Shown piece after piece: positions 7,715-14,685 of a DNA stretch of 18,503 nt. The notes beneath the pieces are model-generated. The model did no database searches and was not told the origin of the DNA. It saw only the letters and a program-made list of their open reading frames with translations. This DNA comes from CAMDWQ01 sp964497635 (GTDB lineage Bacteria; Omnitrophota; Gorgyraeia; 2-02-FULL-51-18). Each line of letters opens with the position of its first letter. The first letter of the stretch is position 1. The translations under genes were made by a program, and so were the position numbers. The DNA lies in NCBI GenBank assembly GCA_964497635.1, contig CAZCDB010000030.1:1-18503 (forward strand), given 5' to 3'.

Positions 7715-8282
7715 AAAACTGTACCACCTGTCTGTTGATAAGTTTTTGGAGTGTCTAGGATCCGCTTCTCCTGCACCTGGGGGTGGGGCTGCCGCAGCAT
7801 TGGTGGTGGCTCAAGGGGCGGCGCTAGGGGAGATGGTAGCGCGCCTTAACTTCAAGCGCTCACAAAATAAAAAAAATAGCCAAGCGCTTGCTAGGCTCCG
7901 AAAAAAATTAATGGCTCTGCTTGAGAAAGACGTCCAAATATTTGAACAGCTTTCCCAATTTAAAAAAGAGGATCGCCTCAAACCCTCCTATCAGACCGCA
8001 CTCAAGAAAGCGGCTAGTGTCCCCCTGGAGATTTGCCAAGTAGCTCTGGAGGGCTTGAAATTGGCGGGGGCGGAGAAAAAATTTACAAGCGCTTGGCTTA
8101 CCAGCGATCTTTTGGAATCCGCGGTGTTATTTGAAGCGGGGTTTGAAGCCGCCAGGCTCAATGTGGAGATCAACCTAGGGCCCATGAAAAATAAAAAATT
8201 GGTTTTAAGCATTAAGGGTCAATTAAAACAAATTTCTATTCAGATCGCTAAGCTTAAGAAAAGTATCGAGGCCCAAAAATGA
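7689..8282 (+). CDS. fchA: Methenyl-THF cyclohydrolase / formimino-THF cyclodeaminase family protein
   Basis: The gene encodes 197 residues of the cyclodeaminase/cyclohydrolase family (the FTCD C-terminal-type domain), a helical cytoplasmic enzyme. In C1 clusters the stand-alone form interconverts 10-formyl-THF and 5,10-methenyl-THF. Motifs are FLECLGSASPAPGGGAAAAL (19-38), GAALGEMVARLNF, a KDVQIFEQL segment with the conserved Asp, and the SDLLESAVLFEAGFEAARLN segment leading to the C-terminal helix. The ATG at 7689 overlaps fhs by 26 nt. A TTG at 7707, 6 codons in, is a possible alternative. It overlaps folD by ATGA (8279-8282). No histidine-degradation gene is nearby, so cyclohydrolase within the THF pathway is the likely role rather than formimino metabolism. 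Confidence 0.92.
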   Translation: MERSKVLAKKLYHLSVDKFLECLGSASPAPGGGAAAALVVAQGAALGEMVARLNFKRSQNKKNSQALARLRKKLMALLEKDVQIFEQLSQFKKEDRLKPSYQTALKKAASVPLEICQVALEGLKLAGAEKKFTSAWLTSDLLESAVLFEAGFEAARLNVEINLGPMKNKKLVLSIKGQLKQISIQIAKLKKSIEAQK

Positions 8283-9121
8283 GTCAGGCACAACTTCTAA
8301 ATGGGAGTGAGCTTGCAAAAAAAAGGCTTGCTGCTAGCCGAGAAAAGATTGCTGAGCTTCGTATCAAAGACTTAACTCTTGCCACGGTGATGATTGGGGA
8401 ATCCAAAGATGCGATGGTTTATTCGCGGTATTTGACGGGGATGCTTGGTAAGCTTGGGATACGGCTCGTAAGCAAGGCCTTTTCCGCGGACGCTCAGGAA
8501 AAAACAGTTTTAAAAGAGATTGAGCGCCTAAATAAAGACAAAAAGATTACCGGAATCATGATTTTTGCTCCCATCCCCAAGCACATCAACCCCACCAACG
8601 TATTTGATCAGATCGATATGCTAAAAGATGCCGAGGGTCGCACATTTTTGAAGAGCCATTTAGGGGTTTTTTCTCCGACCGCCCACGCGGTGGTCACGCT
8701 CTTAGATGCAACGGGTGTTGATTTTTCAGGAAAAGAAGCGATTATTGTCGGAAGCAGCGATCTGGTGGGAAAGCCCACGGCTGTGCTTTTGTCAGATCGT
8801 TTCGCGACTGTAACGGTCTGCCACATCAAAACACGAGATATCTCAGAACACATTCGCCGGGCGGATATCGTGGTTGCTGCGGCCGGAAAATCTGAGCTTA
8901 TCAAAGGGGATTGGCTTAAACCTGGCGCGATTGTTATCGATGTAGGCGAAAATGTTCACGAAGGAAAGATTACCGGAGATGTTGAATTTGAGAGCGCCAA
9001 AACACGCGCCTCATTTATCACGCCAGTTCCTGGCGGCGTGGGGCCTGTCACCAATGCCATGCTGGTTGAAAACCTTATCCGGCTTTATCAGCTTCAAAGG
9101 GGGCGTCGTGGAGCTCGTTAA
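8279..9121 (+). CDS. folD: Methylene-THF dehydrogenase (FolD family), cyclohydrolase residues altered
   Basis: This 280-residue FolD-family protein should oxidise or reduce 5,10-methylene-/methenyl-THF with NAD(P). The Rossmann part is intact: VGSSDLVGKP (157-166), GDWLKPGAIVIDVG and the C-terminal ITPVPGGVGPVTNAM. The folate-site half is unusual. In the YxxxK motif Tyr48 is kept, but the catalytic lysine (human Lys56) is Leu52. The QLPLP glutamine is Phe96 (FAPIP), and the second Asp of DVDG is Glu119 (DAEG). These positions support the cyclohydrolase reaction and folate orientation, so this is probably a monofunctional dehydrogenase that relies on the adjacent FchA. Start ATG is in the fchA stop. 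The stop overlaps the metF start by 14 nt. NAD versus NADP preference cannot be read from the sequence. Confidence 0.9.
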   Translation: MSQAQLLNGSELAKKRLAASREKIAELRIKDLTLATVMIGESKDAMVYSRYLTGMLGKLGIRLVSKAFSADAQEKTVLKEIERLNKDKKITGIMIFAPIPKHINPTNVFDQIDMLKDAEGRTFLKSHLGVFSPTAHAVVTLLDATGVDFSGKEAIIVGSSDLVGKPTAVLLSDRFATVTVCHIKTRDISEHIRRADIVVAAAGKSELIKGDWLKPGAIVIDVGENVHEGKITGDVEFESAKTRASFITPVPGGVGPVTNAMLVENLIRLYQLQRGRRGAR

Positions 9122-9977
9122 GCTTTTAGAAAAAAATAAATTCGTGATCACCGCAGAGTTGGGACCTCCCAAAGGCACGAACATGGACAGCTTTTTTAAA
9201 CAAGCGGCCTATCTTAAAGGGGTGGTTCACGCGGCCAATGTGACGGACCAGCAAAGCGCTCTCATGAAGCTGGGCTCTGTTGCAGCTTGTCATCTTTTGA
9301 AGGATTTTGGCATCGAACCCATCGCACAGATTGTCTGTCGCGACAAAAATCGTATTGGGCTTCAGTCCGAAGTTCTCTCCGCCTCCGTTTTGGGGGTTCA
9401 AAATATGCTGGTGTTGACCGGGGATCCGGTCAAGATTGGTGATCACCCGGAAGCCAAACCCGTGTTTGATGTAGACGCGGCAGATCTGATGGCATTGATT
9501 CAGAAAATGAATGGCGGGCTCGACATGACGGACCACAAGCTAGATGGGGCGACCCAAATCTGTATCGGCGCTGCGCTCAACCCCTGCGTGGATGATATCG
9601 AGACTGAGATTTCAAAAACTCGCCGAAAGATTGAAAAGGGTGCCCAATTCTTCCAAACTCAAGGGATTTTTGAGATTGCGCGTTTCAAGCGTTTTATGGA
9701 GCGCTACCAAAAAGAGGGCTTTAAGGTTCCCGTGCTTGCGGGAATCATTCTTTTGAAGTCCATCAAGATGGCCAATTTTATGAATGAAAAAATCCCGGGA
9801 ATCTTTATCCCCAAAGAAATGATTGCTCGCTTTGAAAATACCGCCGATGCCAAAAAAGAATCCATCCAAGTCGCTTGTGAAATCATTCAGGCTGCCAAGC
9901 CTTATTGCCAGGGAGTGCATCTGATGGCGATTGGCTGGGAAGAATTAATTCCTGAGATTGTGCAAAAAATAAAATGA
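9108..9977 (+). CDS. metF: 5,10-methylenetetrahydrofolate reductase, acetogen-type
   Basis: MetF reduces 5,10-methylene-THF to 5-methyl-THF, using a flavin-containing TIM barrel. The protein is 289 residues with the GTG start at 9108, which has AAAGGGGG just upstream. A longer reading from 8952 would overlap folD by 170 nt and is unlike the family. Motifs are ITAELGPPKGTN with the catalytic-type Glu17, ANVTDQQSALMKLGS, QIVCRDKNRIGLQSEVL, VLTGDP, IGAALNP and GVHLMAIGW. These resemble the MetF of Wood-Ljungdahl clusters more than E. coli MetF. No metV partner gene follows, unlike many acetogens. The gene order fhs-fchA-folD-metF gives a complete formate-to-methyl-THF route. The stop overlaps the next gene by ATGA. 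Confidence 0.94.
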   Translation: MELVKLLEKNKFVITAELGPPKGTNMDSFFKQAAYLKGVVHAANVTDQQSALMKLGSVAACHLLKDFGIEPIAQIVCRDKNRIGLQSEVLSASVLGVQNMLVLTGDPVKIGDHPEAKPVFDVDAADLMALIQKMNGGLDMTDHKLDGATQICIGAALNPCVDDIETEISKTRRKIEKGAQFFQTQGIFEIARFKRFMERYQKEGFKVPVLAGIILLKSIKMANFMNEKIPGIFIPKEMIARFENTADAKKESIQVACEIIQAAKPYCQGVHLMAIGWEELIPEIVQKIK

Positions 9978-10723
9978 AGTCTCTTGAACATCTTGAGTTT
10001 GAGCGGGACGGCTTTCTGGTGGTGCGAGGCATGTACTCTCCCCAAGAGATCCAGGAGCTTTCTTTGGCAATTGATGTCTTAGCGTCTGCCACACCTCAAG
10101 TGGGTGGGCCCATGGTCTATTTTGAAAAAAACCTACAAGAGCCTACCCAGAAAATTCTCTCTAGAATTGAAAAGTTCATTGATTTTGATTCACGATTTAG
10201 CTCTCTTATTTCAGGGGATAAGATGACCCAGAGAATCAAAGCTTTGCTGGGCGAGCCGGGGATTCTTTTTAAAGAAAAAATTAATTTTAAGTTGCCGGGC
10301 GGAAACGGTTTTGAGCCCCACCAGGATATACAGCCGGGCTGGGATTCGTACGCCCCTTATTTTATTTCGGTGCTCGTGACGGTAGATGAGAGCACCTTGG
10401 AAAATGGCTGCCTGGAACTTGCCGCCGGACACCACAAGCGGGGGATGATCGGTCAGTTGTGGCAGCCCCTGAAGGGGGATGAGCTTGCAGGGATGCACTT
10501 TGTTCCGTTTCCCATGTCTCCGGGGGATGTGGCTTTTTTTGATTGTTTTGTCCCGCATCAGTCGAAACCCAACCACACCGCCAGTCGCCGCAGAAATCTT
10601 TATCTGACTTATAACCGGCTTAGCGACGGCGATCATCGCGAGCGTTATTTTTCAGATAAGCGTAAAAGTTTTCCACCGGACTATGAACGAGAACCAGGAA
10701 AGGAATACGTGTTTCGTGTCTAA
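9974..10723 (+). CDS. PhyH-family Fe(II)/2-oxoglutarate dioxygenase
   Basis: This 249-residue protein belongs to the phytanoyl-CoA dioxygenase superfamily. It opens with the usual FERDGFLVVRGMYSPQEI. The iron ligands are visible as HQD (His116, Asp118) and His195 in DCFVPHQSKPN. Arg206, eleven residues after the distal His, is the likely 2-oxoglutarate anchor. The core strand ENGCLELAAGHHK is typical. It sits between metF (ATGA overlap) and pepM (8-nt overlap with the chosen pepM start). PhyH-type enzymes are known to act on phosphonates; PhnY hydroxylates 2-aminoethylphosphonate at carbon 1. Here, beside biosynthetic genes, hydroxylation of AEP or an activated derivative is a reasonable inference. 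The substrate cannot be read from the sequence, and a C1-unrelated substrate is possible. Confidence 0.9.
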   Translation: MKSLEHLEFERDGFLVVRGMYSPQEIQELSLAIDVLASATPQVGGPMVYFEKNLQEPTQKILSRIEKFIDFDSRFSSLISGDKMTQRIKALLGEPGILFKEKINFKLPGGNGFEPHQDIQPGWDSYAPYFISVLVTVDESTLENGCLELAAGHHKRGMIGQLWQPLKGDELAGMHFVPFPMSPGDVAFFDCFVPHQSKPNHTASRRRNLYLTYNRLSDGDHRERYFSDKRKSFPPDYEREPGKEYVFRV

Positions 10724-12359
10724 GGCATCTCATTTTGTTTCCCTGCTTAAGAAAAAGAAAAAACTACTTTTGGGCGGAGCGCATGACGCTCTTTCGGCAA
10801 AACTGATCGAAGAAGCAGGTTATGACGCTGTTTGGGCTTCCAGCTTTGGCGTCTCCGCTTCCACCAAGTGCTTGCCGGATGCCAATGTTTTGACCATGAC
10901 TGAGATGCTTGAAGCGGTGAAGGGCATGAATGAAGCCATTTCCATCCCGCTGATTGCCGACTGCGATAATGGCTATGGGAATGCGATCAATGTGATTCGT
11001 ATGGTTCGGGAATACGAGCGGGCGGGGATTGCTGGTATTTCGATCGAAGACAACCCGTTTCCAAAAAAATGCAGCTTGTATCCGGGGGAGCGCCAAGAGC
11101 TTGTCGATAAAGAAGAAATGGCCGGGCGAATTCATGCGGCCGTCTCCACTCGGAAAAATAAAGATTTTTTTGTGATTGCTCGTACCGAGGCGTTGATTGC
11201 GGGGCTTGGGATGGAAGAGGCTCTCGACCGGGCTTACGCTTATCAGGAGGCGGGAGCTTCCGCGATTTTGATTCATTCGCGGCAATCCACTCCGGATGAG
11301 ATTCGCACCTTCGCCAAGCGCTGGAAAGGTCGCATTCCTCTGGTAGCGGTGCCAACGAAGTATCCTGAAATCACTTCGAGTGAGTTGGCTCGCATTGGCA
11401 TTCCCATTGCAATATTTGCCAATCAAGCGCTTCGGGCCTCCGTGGCGGCAATGAAGCAAGTTTTGATGGATATGAAAAAAGCGGATACGGTGGCGGCCGC
11501 CAAAAAGCAGATCGTTCCTCTGGATGAGGTTTTTCGTCTGGTGGGTCAGCCGGCATTGGAAGAAAACGAGGCAAAATTTGTCAAAAACTATAAAAAAAGG
11601 CCCACGGCCGTTATTGTTGCGGCCGGTTTTGAAAAAAATCTTTGGCCCTTAAACTCCGACAAGCCCAAAGCCATGATTGATATCGGTGGCAAGAGCCTTT
11701 TGGAGCGACAGGTGGAGCAGCTGCATCGCTGTGGAATCCAAAGAATTGCCGTGGTGACGGGTTATAAACATGAGCAGGTTCATCACAAAGCCATCACGAC
11801 TTACCACAACCCCGATTATGAGAAGACGCATATTCTACACTCTCTGTTTTCGGCGGCTCCAGAGCTAAATGATCGATTTATTTTTCTCTATGGAGATGTT
11901 CTCTTTGACGATTACGTTCTTGAGAGACTTCTCAAATCGAAGAAAGATATCACGTTGGCGGTCCGACGCTTGGGGCCGGAGCTGAAGTTTAAAACAGCAG
12001 CTTCGTCAAAGGCCGAGAGAGATTGGGTTCTGATGCGGCAGAGCTCACAAGAGGTTATGTCCATCGGCCATCATTTGGCTCTGGACGATGCCAACGCAGA
12101 GTTTCTGGGGCTGGCTCTTTTTTCAAAACGTGGGGCAAAAGTTTTTCGCGAGACTTACGAGAAATTCCTTAAGAAAAACTCATCCGCACGCTTTCACAAT
12201 GCTGTATCTTTTCAGAAGGCTCAGTTCACGGATATGATTCAGGAGCTCATCAAGCGCAAAGAAAAAATCAGCGCCGTTGAAGTGCGTGGGGGCTGGCAGG
12301 ATATTGACAGCTTTGAGGATTACCGCAAAGCTTGGGAAACAGCGTCTAAGTCTTCCTGA
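10716..12359 (+). CDS. pepM: Phosphoenolpyruvate mutase fused to a nucleotidyltransferase domain
   Basis: Residues 1-290 form a PEP mutase/isocitrate lyase-type barrel, the entry step of phosphonate biosynthesis (PEP to phosphonopyruvate). Motifs are GAHDALSAKL, DCDNGYGN (82-89), VIARTEA (153-159), IHSRQS and PTKYPEIT. The diagnostic EDK-x5-NS loop reads EDNPFPKKCS (111-120), with Asn replaced by Cys119. Residues about 296-547 are a GT-A-type nucleotidyltransferase. KPKAMIDIGG, the metal Asp in YGDVLFDD and the WQDIDSFEDY end motif are present, but the AAGxGxRL loop is AAGFEKNLWPL. PepM-nucleotidyltransferase fusions exist in CMP-phosphonate pathways. I chose the GTG at 10716, which gives a family-like N-terminus and has GGAAAGGA 11 nt upstream. 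An ATG at 10683 adds 11 residues. The 3' end overlaps the opposite-strand gene by 40 nt. Confidence 0.9.
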   Translation: MSKASHFVSLLKKKKKLLLGGAHDALSAKLIEEAGYDAVWASSFGVSASTKCLPDANVLTMTEMLEAVKGMNEAISIPLIADCDNGYGNAINVIRMVREYERAGIAGISIEDNPFPKKCSLYPGERQELVDKEEMAGRIHAAVSTRKNKDFFVIARTEALIAGLGMEEALDRAYAYQEAGASAILIHSRQSTPDEIRTFAKRWKGRIPLVAVPTKYPEITSSELARIGIPIAIFANQALRASVAAMKQVLMDMKKADTVAAAKKQIVPLDEVFRLVGQPALEENEAKFVKNYKKRPTAVIVAAGFEKNLWPLNSDKPKAMIDIGGKSLLERQVEQLHRCGIQRIAVVTGYKHEQVHHKAITTYHNPDYEKTHILHSLFSAAPELNDRFIFLYGDVLFDDYVLERLLKSKKDITLAVRRLGPELKFKTAASSKAERDWVLMRQSSQEVMSIGHHLALDDANAEFLGLALFSKRGAKVFRETYEKFLKKNSSARFHNAVSFQKAQFTDMIQELIKRKEKISAVEVRGGWQDIDSFEDYRKAWETASKSS

Positions 12360-14131
12360 AAATCGATCTCGCTCCAATAGGCGTCTCCCAAAGAAACAAA
12401 ATCCATTCCTTTTTTCTTTAGCAGGTCGCAGTAAGCATCCTCATATTCACGGTCCAGATCATCATTTTTAAAATATTGGGTTAATATTTTTTTTAGCGCT
12501 TGCCCATAGCTTTGGTTGAGGCGAATAATCCCGGTGGCTTCTCCCAAGTTTTTAAGCGTGGGGTCCATTTTTTTTGCAATGTGCCAAGGTCTTCCATGTT
12601 TGGCCATGAGCATCATTTCTTCACCGGTGCTCTTAAGATGACTCGAGTCAATCAGGAAAGCATTTTCTTTGAGGCTTTCAAGAAGCTTGCGGAGTGCCGG
12701 TGTCGGAAAGAAGACATCCGCATCCATAATCAAAGCGGGGGCATTCAGCTCATGGGAGGCTCGGTAGAGCGAGAGAATGCTCCCGCGCCTGAAATCAGGA
12801 TTTTCGACAAAACGGATCTTAAGCCCTTGGCCTGATCGCGCCGCTACTTTGAAAATCATCTCTTTTTTGTAGCCGACCACAAGAACCACTTCCTCAATTC
12901 CCACCGCTCTAAAATGATCAAAATAGGTTTCAAGGAGACAGGGTTTATTTTTCCCCAGAGGGATCAAGCACTTTGGGGTTGTTTGGGTGATTTTCCCAAG
13001 CCGTTTTCCCACTCCCGCCGCCAGGACAATCGCTTTGGGTTTGGGGGCAAGATGGGGGGAGGCAGCTTTTTTAAAAGAACTTAAAAAATAATCTAGGTCT
13101 TGGCGGCTGATCTGTCCCAGATTGGACACCCGAAAAATTTGGTTTTGAAAATCACCCTGCCCAGCGTAAATAATGATCCCTTGTTTTTTTAATGTATCGT
13201 GCAAGGTTTTATATTTTAGACCTGCGGGAAGCCATGCCGCCAGAAGCGCATGAGAGCAATCCTTTCCCGGAAGAAGAAAGCGAACCCCAAGCTTCAAAAG
13301 GCCTTGTTGGAGTTGCAGGCTTTTACTGGCATAGCTTTGAATGCGTCGATTTAGACCCTCTTTTAAAAGTTCATTTAGGGCCTGGTCAAAAGCGTAGTAG
13401 AGTTGCACAGCCGGAGTGAAAGCAGGCTCCAACGATAAAGCCCGCGCAAGATCGGTGTAGACCCCACTGGAAGGTTGTTTTTTAAGGCGCTGCGCTTGTT
13501 TTTTTGAAATAAAGACAAAGGAGACTCCCGGAAACCCATGCAAGCACTTGCCCGAAGTGGCCGCCAAAAAATCAATCCCCCAACCCTGAATATCCAGGAT
13601 TTCAGCCCCCAGCGAGCTGACAGCATCCACCAAAAGTTGTTTTTTATGGCGACGGGCAAGCAAAGCAACTTCCTTGAGAGGATTGAGCCTTCCACTAGAA
13701 GTCTCATGGTGCACTAGGGCAATCCCAGAGATTTTTTTATCCCGAGCAAGACAGGTTTCAATCTCTTGGGTGCTTGGAAAAGAATCATAAGCGGTGGAAA
13801 GAAGATGGTGGGGCAGTCCGCGGGAATTTAAAATTTCTGCGAGGCGTTTGCCATAAACTCCATTGGAGAGAACCAGAATTTTCCCGGAAGCAGCGCCGTA
13901 AGAAGCCAGCATGGCTTCAACGGCCAGGGTTCCGGAGCCTGTAAAAACAGCCACCTCATGCGATTTTTGAACGTCGACTATTTTTAAAAGTTTCTGACGG
14001 ATTGAAGCTAGAAGCTTTGCAAACTCAGGTTCTCGGTGACAGACATCAGGGCCCAAAAGTGCATTGCGCACGCCTTTGCTGACATTGACAGGCCCCGGAT
14101 TCATTAAGATCCAAGGTTTGGCCGTTTTCAA
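12320..14131 (-). CDS. AEP transaminase fused to a CTP:phosphonate-type nucleotidyltransferase
   Basis: This 603-residue fusion resembles PntC of phosphonate pathways. Residues 1-357 are a class V PLP aminotransferase like PhnW: MNPGPVNVSKGVRNAL, the phosphate-binding TGSGTLAVEA, Asp169 in LVDAVSS, and the PLP lysine Lys195 in SGKCLHGFPGVSF. It should convert phosphonoacetaldehyde to 2-aminoethylphosphonate. Residues about 365-603 are a nucleotidyltransferase with an intact AAGVGKRL loop (371-378), TPKCLIPLG, metal Asp in IMDADVFF and YWSEIDFQEDL near the end. It is likely to activate AEP with CTP. The start is TTG at 14131 in the stop of the preceding gene (TTGA), with GGAGG 7 nt upstream. 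The order, transaminase first, appears reversed from Treponema PntC as I recall it. Confidence 0.92.
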   Translation of the reverse strand: MKTAKPWILMNPGPVNVSKGVRNALLGPDVCHREPEFAKLLASIRQKLLKIVDVQKSHEVAVFTGSGTLAVEAMLASYGAASGKILVLSNGVYGKRLAEILNSRGLPHHLLSTAYDSFPSTQEIETCLARDKKISGIALVHHETSSGRLNPLKEVALLARRHKKQLLVDAVSSLGAEILDIQGWGIDFLAATSGKCLHGFPGVSFVFISKKQAQRLKKQPSSGVYTDLARALSLEPAFTPAVQLYYAFDQALNELLKEGLNRRIQSYASKSLQLQQGLLKLGVRFLLPGKDCSHALLAAWLPAGLKYKTLHDTLKKQGIIIYAGQGDFQNQIFRVSNLGQISRQDLDYFLSSFKKAASPHLAPKPKAIVLAAGVGKRLGKITQTTPKCLIPLGKNKPCLLETYFDHFRAVGIEEVVLVVGYKKEMIFKVAARSGQGLKIRFVENPDFRRGSILSLYRASHELNAPALIMDADVFFPTPALRKLLESLKENAFLIDSSHLKSTGEEMMLMAKHGRPWHIAKKMDPTLKNLGEATGIIRLNQSYGQALKKILTQYFKNDDLDREYEDAYCDLLKKKGMDFVSLGDAYWSEIDFQEDLDAVSQALR

Positions 14132-14685
14132 CGCAGAGCCTCCATAAAGTTTTGTGTGATTGCCTCAGGCGTGGCTTCAATTCTTGGGGCGGGCGCCACG
14201 GAATCGGAGAGTACTTTGATTCTTAAAAATACAGGGCCTTTGCTGGCCAAAAAAACCGCCATCTTTTGTTTTAACGAAGCTTCATTATCAGCACAGCCGG
14301 CCGCCAAATAGCCAGCACTCAAAGCAATCCGATCTAGGGCTACTTCTCGAGCGTGGGAAGCTTGTTGTCCGGTGGATTCATAGCCACCATTATCGATGAC
14401 CACATGAAAAAAGTTGGCAGGCTTTAGGGCCCCAACCGTTGCCAGGGTCCCAAGATTCATCAACACGGCTCCGTCGCCATCCAGGGCAATCCATTTTTTA
14501 TCCGGCCGGCACAGGGCTGCGCCCAAAGTCACCGAAGAAACCAGCCCCATGGATCCAATCATATAAAAATTTTCAGGACGATTCTTGGCTTGTTGGGCAG
14601 ATCGAGAAATGTAGCCTGTTGCACAGACAACCGCCTCACTTTGGATAAAGGAAAAAAAGATTTTGATGGCTTCCTGACTAGTCAC
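14128..14685 (-). CDS. Phosphonopyruvate decarboxylase, beta-type (ThDP-binding) subunit
   Basis: This is the thiamine diphosphate-binding half of a two-subunit decarboxylase that should convert phosphonopyruvate to phosphonoacetaldehyde, pulling the unfavourable PepM equilibrium forward. It has 185 residues from the GTG at 14685, which has GAGG 8 nt upstream and overlaps the alpha stop. A start at 14757 would overlap alpha by 80 nt. Visible are a CATGYISRSAQ segment, YMIGSMGLVSSVTLGAAL, the ThDP motif ALDGDGAVLMNLGTLATVG (GDG followed about 25 residues later by the NGGYESTGQQ metal-ligand region), and a C-terminal FLRIKV strand. Two-subunit organisation and sizes match ComD/ComE sulfopyruvate decarboxylase. 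The adjacent transaminase fusion and PepM favour the phosphonate substrate. Confidence 0.88.
   Translation of the reverse strand: MTSQEAIKIFFSFIQSEAVVCATGYISRSAQQAKNRPENFYMIGSMGLVSSVTLGAALCRPDKKWIALDGDGAVLMNLGTLATVGALKPANFFHVVIDNGGYESTGQQASHAREVALDRIALSAGYLAAGCADNEASLKQKMAVFLASKGPVFLRIKVLSDSVAPAPRIEATPEAITQNFMEALR

Noticed and set aside
10764..11459. 231-codon minus-strand open frame inside pepM
   Set aside because: Antisense to the conserved PepM barrel, with no family motifs or ribosome-binding site noticed. Long shadow frames are expected at this base composition.
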